Shown here: positions 1 to 7,675 of the stretch, piece by piece
Position numbering within the stretch: the first letter of the stretch is position 1
How the letters are laid out: every line of letters begins with the position of its first letter
Assembly: GCF_014108865.1 (NCBI RefSeq)
Contig: NZ_CP053928.1
Span: 2,356,001 to 2,420,000, forward strand
Source: Nocardioides sp. WS12
GTDB taxonomy: Bacteria; Actinomycetota; Actinomycetes; Propionibacteriales; Nocardioidaceae
Length of the DNA: 64,000 nucleotides
Direction: 5' to 3'
The notes under the pieces: model-generated
The model's database searches: none
What the model was told of the DNA's origin: nothing
What the model saw: only the letters and a program-made list of their open reading frames with translations
Program-made: the position numbers and the translations under genes

Positions 1-119
1 CAGGGCCCGTCGTGCTCTCCCTCAGGCCCTGTTCTTCGAGGATCCATGCTGGCTCGGACCGGCGCAATGGGAGAGGGCAAGGTCGGGCCGAAAGCGGGAC
101 AAGGTCCCATCACAATTGA

Positions 120-1592
120 CTACTGAAGGGCGGCCGTGAGGCGCATGACATTGTCGACGTACCGCGTGCGCCGCGGCCGGAGGTCCCATTCGGCCAACGT
201 CAACTCCTTCGACAGCGCGCGATAACCGTCCTCCACCTCGCGCAGCCGAGCGACCACCGCAGGGTCCGGGAGCATCAGCGACACCTCGTAGTTGAGGCCG
301 AACGAACGCATGTCCATGTTGCTCGAACCGATCACCGCGACGTTGTCGTCGATCGTGAAGTGCTTCGCGTGCAGGACGTACGGCGCCGGGTACCGGAAGA
401 TCCGGACGCCGGCCCGGAGCAGCTCCTTGTAGTACGACGCCTGGGCATGCCCGACCATGAACTGGTCGGCGACCTCGCTCACGAACAGTTCCACCTCCAC
501 GCCGCGTTCGGCGGCCGTCGTGACGGCGTACAGGAGCGACTCGTCGGGGACGAAGTACGGCGAGGTCAGGGAGATCCGCTCCGTGGCGGCGTATAGCAGG
601 GTGGTGAACATCCGCAGGTTGTTCTCGGCGCGCACGCCCGGGCCGCTCGGCACGACCTGGCAGGGCACGTCGAGCACCTCGTCGGGGCGGATGTCGGGCT
701 TGCCGTGAACGGCGACCAGTTCGACCGGCTCGCCCGTCTCGACGTACCAATCGGTCGCGAAGACGCTGTTCAGGCCACCGACCACCGGGCCCTCCAGGCG
801 GACCATCAGCTCGACCCACTCGCGGCCGAGCTTCTGGTTCTTCGGCTTGTTGTAACAGGGCTCGGTGAGGTTGAGCGAACCGGTGAACCCGACGCTGCCG
901 TCGACCACGAGGATCTTGCGGTGGTTGCGCAGATCGGGGCGGCGGAACCGGCCCTGCAACGGCTGAATCGGCAGCATCGGATGCCAGTCGATGTCGGTCT
1001 TGCGGAGGCGGCGCAGCATCCGGTGGTAGCCGGGGATGCCGCGCGAACCGAGGTGGTCGAACAGCAGGCGTACGTCGACCCCGCGGGCCGTCGCGCGGAT
1101 CAGCGACTGGAAGAGCGGGTCGGTCACGTCGTCCCACGCGGTGATGTAGAACTCGACGTGCACGTGGCTGCGCGCGCGGTCGACCTCTGCGGCCATCTCG
1201 AGGATCACGCCGGAGTACTCGTCCCAGAGCTGCACCTCGTTGCCGCCCGTCAGGGGGAGCGCCCCGAGGCGGTGGTTGAGCGAGGCGACGCGGGCGATCG
1301 GCGCAGGCAACCGGTTCGCGTCGAAGGACAACGGGAGCTGGTCGGTGCGTTCGCGGATGGCTTTCATCGCCTCGCGCTGGCGGCCGACCCGGCGGTTGCC
1401 CAGCCGGGTGCGGCCGAAGGTCAGGAAGATCAGGAAACCGATGATCGGCTCCACCAGAATCAGCAGCAGCCAGGCCATGCCCGTCGACGGCTTGCGGTTG
1501 CCGGGGATGACGCCGAGTGCCACGACCCGGAGCCCCACCTCCAGGATCAGGAAGATCACGCCGAAGGTCGACGTCGGATCGGGCCAGGTCAT
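120..1592 (-). CDS. cls: Cardiolipin synthase (PLD superfamily)
   Basis: 490 residues, the usual bacterial cardiolipin synthase length. Two N-terminal membrane segments (about residues 9-30 and 39-60) precede two phospholipase-D HxKxxxxD motifs: H224/K226/D231 (in NHRKILVVDG) and H409/K411/D416 (in HAKHFTIDD), each followed by a GS-N segment. The family condenses two phosphatidylglycerols, or PG with CDP-DAG, to cardiolipin at the inner membrane. The ATG start fits the first membrane segment. It is last on the minus strand in this block and separated from the next gene by about 45 bases holding a short repeat fragment, so it is probably its own unit. Function is firm; the exact substrate pair is inferred. 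Confidence 0.93.
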   Translation of the reverse strand: MTWPDPTSTFGVIFLILEVGLRVVALGVIPGNRKPSTGMAWLLLILVEPIIGFLIFLTFGRTRLGNRRVGRQREAMKAIRERTDQLPLSFDANRLPAPIARVASLNHRLGALPLTGGNEVQLWDEYSGVILEMAAEVDRARSHVHVEFYITAWDDVTDPLFQSLIRATARGVDVRLLFDHLGSRGIPGYHRMLRRLRKTDIDWHPMLPIQPLQGRFRRPDLRNHRKILVVDGSVGFTGSLNLTEPCYNKPKNQKLGREWVELMVRLEGPVVGGLNSVFATDWYVETGEPVELVAVHGKPDIRPDEVLDVPCQVVPSGPGVRAENNLRMFTTLLYAATERISLTSPYFVPDESLLYAVTTAAERGVEVELFVSEVADQFMVGHAQASYYKELLRAGVRIFRYPAPYVLHAKHFTIDDNVAVIGSSNMDMRSFGLNYEVSLMLPDPAVVARLREVEDGYRALSKELTLAEWDLRPRRTRYVDNVMRLTAALQ

Positions 1593-1602
1593 GGCTGCAG
1601 AC

Positions 1603-1624
1603 TAGGTCTCGACAAGCTCGACCC
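1603..1624. repeat. Short dispersed repeat fragment (GGTCTCGACAAGCTCGACC type)
   Basis: The intergenic bases between cls and the DUF2892-like gene contain AGGTCTCGACAAGCTCGACC, with the self-complementary core TCGACAAGCTCGA (mismatched at its centre). It resembles dispersed palindromic repeats common in nocardioform actinobacteria, and shares the GTCTCGA start with the larger repeats near 10.4-11.0 kb. Confidence 0.4.
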
Positions 1625-1636
1625 ACGGGAGGCGCC

Positions 1637-1840
1637 TCAGCGGAAGGCGCAACCTGACTGCACGCCGAACCTGCGCAGGATCAGTGCAGCCGGACAGAAG
1701 CCCGTGATGCTCGACTGGAGCAGGTTGGCTCCCGCGAAGGCGGCCAACAGCAGCCACCACGGGGAGAGCAGGGTGGCCAGGGCGACGCTGACCAGAACCA
1801 GGGTTCCGGCGAGCGCGAAGACGGCGCGGTCGATGTTCAT
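1637..1840 (-). CDS. DUF2892 (YgaP-like) small membrane protein
   Basis: 67 residues starting MNIDRAVFALAG. Two hydrophobic stretches (about 8-27 and 29-43) are followed by a GFCPAALILRRFGV tail with a cysteine, as in the inner-membrane DUF2892 domain that also occurs fused to rhodanese (YgaP). The ATG overlaps the stop of the upstream AhpD-like gene (ATGA), so it is translationally coupled to it. DUF2892 proteins often sit in sulfide/persulfide-responsive operons, which matches the CstR-like repressor encoded upstream. The molecular role is unknown. Confidence 0.75.
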   Translation of the reverse strand: MNIDRAVFALAGTLVLVSVALATLLSPWWLLLAAFAGANLLQSSITGFCPAALILRRFGVQSGCAFR

Positions 1841-2238
1841 TTCGTTTCTCCTCGTTGTCCGAGCGTGTCCGCGAACTCGCAGAACGCGTCGTAGGCACGG
1901 GCTCCGTGGATGGTGGCGGGGCCGCCGTGCATCAGGAACGTCACGCCGATGGCCTCGGCCGCCTCCTGTCGGGTGGCACCGGCCCGGGCTGCAGCCTGTC
2001 CGTGGGAGGCCACGCAGCCGTCGCAACCCTCGACGACGCCGATCGCCAGCGCGATCAGCTCCTTGGTCTTCTTGTCCAGGGCGCCATCGGCGAACGCTGC
2101 CTTCGACAACTCTCCGAAGCCCTTGTAGACGTCGGGGATGGCGTGGCGCAGGTTGCGGTGCAGCGGGACGAGGTCGTTGAGGACGACCTTGCCGTGCAGT
2201 GAGGCCTGCACCGCGGTGTCGTTGGTGTCAGTGGTCAT
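1837..2238 (-). CDS. Carboxymuconolactone decarboxylase / AhpD-like protein
   Basis: 133 residues, starting MTTDTNDTAV. The core reads KELIALAIGVVEGCDGCVASHG, giving the AhpD-type CxxCxxxH redox motif (C72, C75, H79). Such proteins are small peroxidase/disulfide-reductant enzymes. An in-frame extension upstream exists but is proline/arginine-rich and lacks family similarity, so the internal ATG, preceded by GAAAGGA, is preferred. It lies about 50 bases downstream of the MMPL gene and overlaps the DUF2892-like gene, so all three probably share the promoter at 4.45 kb. Alkylhydroperoxide or persulfide-linked activity is inferred. Confidence 0.85.
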   Translation of the reverse strand: MTTDTNDTAVQASLHGKVVLNDLVPLHRNLRHAIPDVYKGFGELSKAAFADGALDKKTKELIALAIGVVEGCDGCVASHGQAAARAGATRQEAAEAIGVTFLMHGGPATIHGARAYDAFCEFADTLGQRGETK

Positions 2239-2287
2239 GAGGTGGGTCCTTTCGAGTGCGGACGTGCAGTGGCGGGGCGTGGGCTGT

Positions 2288-4447
2288 TCATTCGTGGGCG
2301 AAGGTGATGGTGGGCAGGATGCGCTGCAGCCAGGCGGGCGTCGCCCAGGCGGCACGGCCGGTCAGGCGCAGCAGCACCGGCAGCAGGACCAGGCGAACCA
2401 GGAAGGCGTCCAGCAGCACCGCGACGCCGAGGATCACGCCCATCTCCTTGGGCGGGAGCGGACCGGAGAGGGCGAAGGTGAAGAAGACCGCGACCATCAC
2501 CCCGCCGGCCGCGAAGATCACCCGGCCGGAGTGAGCGACCGCGCCGACCATCGCTTCCTTCGGGTCACCCGACTTCTCCCAGTGCTCCTTCGCGGACGCG
2601 AGGAGGAACACGGTGTAGTCCATGGCGATCGCGAAGATCATGGCGAAGAAGAACACCGGCGCCCAGGCATCGAGGAAGCCCTGGGGCTCGAAGCCGAGCA
2701 ACCCCGATCCGTGGCCGTCCTGGAACACCAGGCGGGCCACCCCGAAGGCTGCGGCCGTGGACAGCAGGCTGGCCAGCGTGCCGAGCAGCGAGATGAGGGG
2801 CGCCTGCAACGCGAACAGCAGGAGCAGGAAGCCCAGGACGAGGACCACGCCGATCACGAGCGGAGTCGATCGGTCGAGTTGGGCGGTGAGGTCGATGTTC
2901 TCGGCAGCAGCGCCACCGATCAGCGCAGACGACGGCAGGTCGGTGCGCAGGCGGTCGAGGATTGCGGGCAGGGCGGGGTCGGACGGATCCACCGTCGGCA
3001 CGGCCTGGATCAGGGTGCGGCCCGAGCCGTCGCCGGCGGGCTGGGCGGGCATCACGGCTTCGATGCCCGGGTCGGCGTCGACCACCAGCGTCGTACGGTC
3101 GACGTCCTCGTCGTTGACGACGATCTGCAGCATCCCCGGGGCGCCCGGGCCGAAGGCGTCCTTGACCTGCTCGTAGCCGATCCGGGCGCTCGCGTCGTCG
3201 GGGAGGACCTTGATCGACGGCATGCCGGTCTGCAGGCCGAGGATCGGGGTGGCCAGCAGCACGAGCACTGCGGTGGAGCCGATGCCCCATGCCCACGGGC
3301 GACGCCAGAGGTGCTCGCCCCAGCGAGCGAAGAGGGGGGAGCGGTGCTCGCCGACCCGGGCCCAGGGCAGGGCGAACCGGTTGATGCGCTGGTCGAGCTT
3401 GAAGAGCACGAGGGGGAGCAGGGTCAGGGTCGCGGCCAGGACGAAGATGACCGAGATCATGATCCCGCCGGCCATCGAACGGAACGACGGCGAGGGCACG
3501 AGCATCACGGCCGACAGGGACACCAGCACGGTCGCGCCCGAGAGCAGGACTGCCTTGCCGGCCGTGTCCATGGTCTCGGCGATCGCCCGTTGCGGTGAGC
3601 TGTTGCGGCCCAGCCGTGCGGCGCGGTAGCGGACGACCAGGAAGAGTGCGTAGTCGATGCCCAGGGCGAGGGCGAACATCATGGCGAAGTTCATCGCCCA
3701 GATCGACACCGGGACGAGCTCGTTGATCAGGACGAGTGAGCCGGCCGAGGCAACGAGTCCGGCCAACGTGAGCAGCAGGGGCAGTCCGGCGGCGACCAGC
3801 GCCCCGAAGGCGAGCACGAGAATGGCCAGGGTCACGGGCCACGAGTACAGCTCCGAGGTCAGCATCGCCTCGAGGTTGGCCTCGTTGAAGTCCGACCAGA
3901 GCAGCGACGAGCCCGTCGGGTTCACCTGGACGGTGTCAGTGGAGAGGGCCTGCAGTTCCTCCTTCAGGTCGGTCGCGACGCGCACCATCTCGTTGGTGTC
4001 CACGCCGGCGCCGGCGAGGACGACTCCCGTGTGCTGGTCGCCGGACATGCTGATGCCGGGCAGCGGTGCGATCACCTCGGCCAGGCGCGGCTCGGCCTCG
4101 AGGATGCGGGTCACCTCGGCGAGGACCTCGGGTCCGTCGCCCTCGGTGAGCGGACCGTCGGTGCTGTGCACGACCACCTGGATCGCGTGGCTCGCGGTGC
4201 CGCCGAAGTGTTCCTGGACCAGGTCGCGTGTGGCGACGGACTCCGATCCGTTCGCCTGCCAGCCGGCGCCCGAGAGGTTCTTCTCGACCGAGGGGGCGAA
4301 GATGCCGAGCCCGATCACCAGGACGATCCAGCCGATGCCGACCATCTTGCGGTGCTCGGTCACCCAGATGCCGAGTCGGCCCAGCGGGCCAGGAACCGCG
4401 GTCGGTGGGGCGGTTGCGTCGGTCAGTTCCTCTGTCGATTGCGCCAC
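2288..4447 (-). CDS. MMPL family RND-type membrane transporter
   Basis: 719 residues with two repeats of the MMPL architecture: an N-terminal membrane helix, a large extracytoplasmic loop, a bundle of five to six helices containing ALGIDYALFLVVRYR, a second loop, and a second bundle containing AIAMDYTVFLLAS. These GxDY segments are the intramembrane proton-relay signature. MMPL proteins export lipids or hydrophobic compounds using proton motive force. The GTG start has a strong AAGGAGG ribosome site (complement of 4455-4461) seven bases upstream. Its promoter region holds two C6G6 palindromes that look like operators for the CsoR-family repressor encoded divergently. The substrate cannot be read from sequence. 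Confidence 0.9.
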   Translation of the reverse strand: MAQSTEELTDATAPPTAVPGPLGRLGIWVTEHRKMVGIGWIVLVIGLGIFAPSVEKNLSGAGWQANGSESVATRDLVQEHFGGTASHAIQVVVHSTDGPLTEGDGPEVLAEVTRILEAEPRLAEVIAPLPGISMSGDQHTGVVLAGAGVDTNEMVRVATDLKEELQALSTDTVQVNPTGSSLLWSDFNEANLEAMLTSELYSWPVTLAILVLAFGALVAAGLPLLLTLAGLVASAGSLVLINELVPVSIWAMNFAMMFALALGIDYALFLVVRYRAARLGRNSSPQRAIAETMDTAGKAVLLSGATVLVSLSAVMLVPSPSFRSMAGGIMISVIFVLAATLTLLPLVLFKLDQRINRFALPWARVGEHRSPLFARWGEHLWRRPWAWGIGSTAVLVLLATPILGLQTGMPSIKVLPDDASARIGYEQVKDAFGPGAPGMLQIVVNDEDVDRTTLVVDADPGIEAVMPAQPAGDGSGRTLIQAVPTVDPSDPALPAILDRLRTDLPSSALIGGAAAENIDLTAQLDRSTPLVIGVVLVLGFLLLLFALQAPLISLLGTLASLLSTAAAFGVARLVFQDGHGSGLLGFEPQGFLDAWAPVFFFAMIFAIAMDYTVFLLASAKEHWEKSGDPKEAMVGAVAHSGRVIFAAGGVMVAVFFTFALSGPLPPKEMGVILGVAVLLDAFLVRLVLLPVLLRLTGRAAWATPAWLQRILPTITFAHE

Positions 4448-4466
4448 GGTGACGCCTCCTTCCCTT

Positions 4467-4484
4467 TATCCCCCCGGGGGGATA
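4467..4484. promoter_or_regulatory. CsoR/CstR-type operator, copy 1
   Basis: Perfect 18-bp palindrome TATCCCCCCGGGGGGATA in the divergent region between the MMPL gene and DUF302. G/C-tract palindromes with A/T flanks are typical operators of CsoR/RcnR/FrmR/CstR tetramers. It lies just upstream of the MMPL ribosome site. Assignment to the repressor at 4958-5218 is inferred from proximity. Confidence 0.75.
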
Positions 4485-4500
4485 CGATGGGAACGTAACA

Positions 4501-4518
4501 TATCCCCCCGGGGGGATG
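4501..4518. promoter_or_regulatory. CsoR/CstR-type operator, copy 2
   Basis: Second copy, with core ATCCCCCCGGGGGGAT identical to copy 1 at 4502-4517. The two centres lie 34 bp apart, about three helical turns. It overlaps the first in-frame ATG (4516) of the DUF302 frame, which is why a later start was chosen for that gene. Confidence 0.75.
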
Positions 4519-4542
4519 CCAGCCTCGATCGATTGGAACGCC

Positions 4543-4974
4543 ATGGAAGCCACCGACCCCACCCTGAGCAGCACCGTCCCGATGGCGCACGCGCCCACGG
4601 TGGAGCGCGTGCGAGAACTGCTGGGAGACGCCGGTTTCGGCGTCCTCACCGAGATCGACCTGCAAGCGACCCTGCTTGCCAAGCTGGGTGTGGACGTGCC
4701 GGCACAGGTGATCCTCGGTGCCTGTCGCCCGGAACTCGCCTACCGCGCGCTCGAGTCCAGTCCCTGGATCGCGACCCTGCTTCCGTGCAACGTAGTGATC
4801 ACTCAAGTCGACGCGCAGCACAGCCGAGTCGAGGTCTTCGACATTGCTCTCCTGGTGCGAATCGCTCCGGATGCGGAAGTCATGGCGGTGGCCGCCGAGA
4901 CCCGCGCCCGGCTGTTGGGGATGATGGACGCTCTGAGCGTCGAGGCAGGAGAGCGTCATGCAGTTGGAGCCTGA
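4543..4974 (+). CDS. DUF302 domain protein
   Basis: 143 residues from MEATDPTL; alternative starts are 4516 (inside an operator) and 4582. The central block carries GFGVLTEIDLQATLLAKLGVD followed by ILGACRPELAYRAL and LLPCNVVI, the two cysteine-bearing segments typical of DUF302. The family is a small alpha/beta fold often encoded beside sulfur- and thiol-stress genes; its biochemical role is unproven. Its last 17 bases overlap the downstream CsoR-family gene, so the two are co-translated. Confidence 0.85.
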   Translation: MEATDPTLSSTVPMAHAPTVERVRELLGDAGFGVLTEIDLQATLLAKLGVDVPAQVILGACRPELAYRALESSPWIATLLPCNVVITQVDAQHSRVEVFDIALLVRIAPDAEVMAVAAETRARLLGMMDALSVEAGERHAVGA

Positions 4975-5218
4975 GGAGATCAAGGCCATCATCACCCGCC
5001 TCAAGCGGGCGAACGGCCACCTGGCATCGGTCATCCGGATGCTTGAGGAGGGCGCCGACTGCGAGGCCGCACTGCTGCAGCTCGCCGCGGTCAACAAGGC
5101 GATCAGTCGGGGTGGCTACGCGCTCGTCTCGACCGGCCTGCAGAAGTGCCTTGCCGAGGGTGGGCCCGACAGCGTCGACGCCAAGAAGATGGAGAAGGTC
5201 TTCCTCGCCCTGGCCTGA
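4958..5218 (+). CDS. CsoR-family repressor, CstR-like (two Cys, no metal-site His)
   Basis: 86 residues, all-helical CsoR/DUF156 fold. Cysteines are C35 and C64, spaced 29 apart as in CsoR (C36/C65) and CstR (C31/C60). The copper-ligand histidine four residues before the second cysteine is G60 here (segment STGLQKC). Loss of that histidine with both thiols kept is the CstR persulfide-sensor pattern; it argues against copper, nickel or formaldehyde sensing. It overlaps DUF302 by 17 bases and probably represses both divergent operons through the C6G6 palindromes at 4467-4518. Persulfide sensing is inferred. Confidence 0.85.
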   Translation: MQLEPEEIKAIITRLKRANGHLASVIRMLEEGADCEAALLQLAAVNKAISRGGYALVSTGLQKCLAEGGPDSVDAKKMEKVFLALA

Positions 5219-5227
5219 TTCGGTGGT

Positions 5228-5860
5228 TCAGGCGTCCGCGAGGATCTTCTGCACGCCGCTGAGCGCCACCAGGTTCCACAGGCCCGACTGCCGCAGCAGG
5301 TAGTGGCCGACCGGGCCCATGTCGACGAAGCTGGCTTCCCTGGCGACGGTGCCAGCTCGTTCGACGTACCGCATCGTCGCCTTCGCCGAGGTGATGTGGT
5401 CGCGACTTCCGTGGGCGGCGTGGAGCACCTTGTCCGCGAGCGCGTCGAACGGTTCGTCCTTCGGGAACCAGGGCGCCAGGGCGACCACGCCGCGCACCGA
5501 CGGGTCGTCGGCGACGGCGACAGCCGTACGTGCGCCCATCGAGTGACCGACGATCACGACGGGCAGGTCGTACTGGCGGCGGATCTCGTCGAGCGCCCAC
5601 CGCGCGTCCTGGACCGGGTCGGGCAGCGCGCCGGGCCGGGCGTTCCAGCCCTTGACGCGGTAGCGCAGGAGCACGATGCCGATGCCGTCCACCTTCAGTG
5701 CGGGAGCGAGGTGGCGGGCCAGCACGCGGCCGCGGCGCCACGAGAGGCTCCGGACGCCCACTGCTCCGGTGCCGTGCTCGGCGCCGCCATGCAGGACCAG
5801 CGTGATCGCGCGCGGATCCTTCGGCACGCGCACGTCGGTGAACTTCGGCGCGTCGGTCAT
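5228..5860 (-). CDS. Alpha/beta hydrolase
   Basis: 210 residues. It has an early VLHGGAE oxyanion-hole segment, the nucleophile elbow GHSMG (about residue 107), and a late GHYLLR histidine. That gives Ser and His of a catalytic triad; an aspartate near the PWFPKDE segment is plausible. Its start overlaps the stop of the photolyase gene, so it is translated with it. The small size and lack of a signal peptide suggest a cytosolic esterase or dienelactone-hydrolase-like enzyme; the substrate is unknown. Confidence 0.82.
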   Translation of the reverse strand: MTDAPKFTDVRVPKDPRAITLVLHGGAEHGTGAVGVRSLSWRRGRVLARHLAPALKVDGIGIVLLRYRVKGWNARPGALPDPVQDARWALDEIRRQYDLPVVIVGHSMGARTAVAVADDPSVRGVVALAPWFPKDEPFDALADKVLHAAHGSRDHITSAKATMRYVERAGTVAREASFVDMGPVGHYLLRQSGLWNLVALSGVQKILADA

Positions 5861-7200
5861 GTTCGTTGCCCTCGGATCAGTTGGTAGGCGGCCAGTGCCT
5901 CGTTGCGCTGCACGGCATGGTCGACGATCGGTTCGGGATAGCCCACGGGAAGTTCGGTGCGCCAGGGCCGGTGGATTGCTGGTTTCGGGAGTCCGGCAAG
6001 TTCGGGCACCCAGCGGCGGATGTAGTCACCCGCCGGGTCGAACTTCTCGCCCTGGGTGATCGGGTTGAAGATCCGGAAGTACGGCGCCGCATCGGTGCCG
6101 CACCCGGCCACCCACTGCCAGTTGTGCTGATTGCTCGCCAGATCACCGTCGACGAGGTGCGCCATGAAGTGCGCGGCACCGTGCTGCCACTCCACCTGCA
6201 GGTCCTTGACCAGGAACGACGCCACGATCATCCGCACCCGATTGTGCATCCAGCCCTCGGCGAGCAGTTGCCGCATCCCGGCGTCGACGATCGGGAAGCC
6301 GGTGGTGCCGGCCGCCCACCGGGTGAGGCGATCGGTCAGTTCGGGGCCGGTGACGTAGGGGAGATCCTTGAGCTCAGGTCGGAAGTAGTCGGTGGCCGAC
6401 GCCGGCCAGGCGTGCAGCACCGAGGCGTAGAACTCGCGCCAGGCCAGCTCGCGGCGGAACACCTCGCTGTGCGGGTCGGCCGGATCGAGGCCGGCGAGCA
6501 GGGTGCGCGGGTGGACGCTGCCCCAGCGCAGTGCGGTCGACAGTCGCGACGTGGCGTCCAGGTCCGGGCGGTCGCGGATGTCGTCGTACGGGGTGCCGAC
6601 GAAGTCGCGCCAGCGCTGCAGGGCGGCTGCCTCGCCGGCCTCGGGGAGAGTTGCCGTGGTGGTTGCGTGCGTGGGGATCTGTTCGCTGGGTGCGCCGACC
6701 CAGTCGACGGCCGCCGGGTCGGAGTCCGCCGGGTGCCGCCAGCCGTGCTCCACCCAGGCGCGGTAGAACGGCGTGAAGACGCGGTACGGATTGCCCGCGC
6801 CGGTGGTGAGGCGGCCGGGTGCGACGGCGTAGGGGGAGCCCGTCCGGACCAGGGGCACCTCAAGCGTCTCCTCGACGTGCCGGTCGCGCCGGACGCCGTA
6901 CGGGCTGAAGTCGGCGCTGACGTGGACCTCGCGCGCGCCGGTCTCGCGGACCAGGTCGGCGAGTACGGCGGCAGGGCGGCCGGTGCGGACGACCAGGCCC
7001 GGTCCGTGGCGCCGCAGGTCTGTGTCGAGGGCGCTGAGTGACGCCTGCAGGAACGCCATCCGCACGGGTCCCGCAGAGGCCAGCAACACCGGGTCCAGGA
7101 CGAAGACGGGCAGCACCGGGCCGGACTCTGCGGCCGCCAGCAGCGCCGGGTGGTCGGAGAGGCGGAGGTCCCGGCGGAACCACAGGATCGTCGGCGTCAC
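5857..7200 (-). CDS. phr: Deoxyribodipyrimidine photolyase
   Basis: 447 residues from a GTG start (VTPTILWFRRDLRLSDHP). The N-terminal Rossmann domain begins WFRRDLRLSDHPAL. The C-terminal FAD-binding helical domain has RRELAWREFYASVL, TGFPIVDAGMRQL, GWMHNRVRMIVASFLVKDL and NQHNWQWVAGCGTDAAPYFRIFNP, all hallmarks of class I CPD photolyases/cryptochromes. It repairs UV cyclobutane dimers with blue light. Longer in-frame extensions to about 7635 are rejected because homology begins at TILWFRRDL. No good Shine-Dalgarno precedes the GTG, so it may be leaderless. It is divergent from the HNH-repeat gene. Confidence 0.93.
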   Translation of the reverse strand: MTPTILWFRRDLRLSDHPALLAAAESGPVLPVFVLDPVLLASAGPVRMAFLQASLSALDTDLRRHGPGLVVRTGRPAAVLADLVRETGAREVHVSADFSPYGVRRDRHVEETLEVPLVRTGSPYAVAPGRLTTGAGNPYRVFTPFYRAWVEHGWRHPADSDPAAVDWVGAPSEQIPTHATTTATLPEAGEAAALQRWRDFVGTPYDDIRDRPDLDATSRLSTALRWGSVHPRTLLAGLDPADPHSEVFRRELAWREFYASVLHAWPASATDYFRPELKDLPYVTGPELTDRLTRWAAGTTGFPIVDAGMRQLLAEGWMHNRVRMIVASFLVKDLQVEWQHGAAHFMAHLVDGDLASNQHNWQWVAGCGTDAAPYFRIFNPITQGEKFDPAGDYIRRWVPELAGLPKPAIHRPWRTELPVGYPEPIVDHAVQRNEALAAYQLIRGQRT

Positions 7201-7242
7201 CTCGCCATGCTGGCAGAGCCGCAAAGCAGTAGCGTGACCGGC

Positions 7243-7668
7243 ATGCGGGCACCCGAGTACTCCGACGCACGGCTCGCCGCGGACCTCGCGGCCGCAGCCG
7301 GCGAGCTCGGTGAACCCCTCACCGCCGGCGCGTACGACGCCTGGCAGCGCAGCCACGACGCCGCCTCCCCGGCGCTGCTGATCCGCCGGTTCGGCTCCTG
7401 GAACGAAGCCTGCGCCCGAGCCGGGGTCGCGACCAACAAGACCCGCTCGACCACCCGTCGGTGGAGCGACGACGACGTCGTGGCCATCGTGGCGTCGTAC
7501 CTCACGGCTCCGGGGAGCACCGGCACGTTCGCGGACTACTCCGACTGGGCGAAGCAGCAGGACGGGGCGCCGAGCGGCGCGACGCTGCGGCAGCGCTGCC
7601 CGTGGGCCGAGATCAAGCAGCGCGCCGAGGCGCACAACAGCTCAGGCGGGCCGTCCGCAGGCCGATGA
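7243..7668 (+). CDS. Homing-endonuclease-associated (HNH) repeat protein
   Basis: 141 residues with two copies of a helical unit. One is about residues 8-62 (DARLAADLAAAAGELGEPLT ... FGSWNEACARAGV) and the other about 74-130 (RRWSDDDVVAIVASYL ... RCPWAEIKQRA). The pattern GS/CPW-x-A/E and R-R-W resembles the repeat found beside HNH homing nucleases, thought to be DNA-binding helix-turn-helix modules. No nuclease motif is present. The ATG at 7243 is chosen; a GTG at 7234 is possible. It ends seven bases before the DUF1800 gene, so they may share a transcript. Confidence 0.7.
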   Translation: MRAPEYSDARLAADLAAAAGELGEPLTAGAYDAWQRSHDAASPALLIRRFGSWNEACARAGVATNKTRSTTRRWSDDDVVAIVASYLTAPGSTGTFADYSDWAKQQDGAPSGATLRQRCPWAEIKQRAEAHNSSGGPSAGR

Positions 7669-7675
7669 CGGGTAG

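Noticed and set aside
4958..5218. Copper sensor CsoR
   Set aside because: The copper-ligand histidine four residues before the second cysteine is glycine; only the two thiols remain, as in CstR.
7201..7635. In-frame N-terminal extension of the photolyase
   Set aside because: The extension is proline/arginine-rich with no homology, overlaps the divergent HNH-repeat gene, and family similarity starts at TILWFRRDL.
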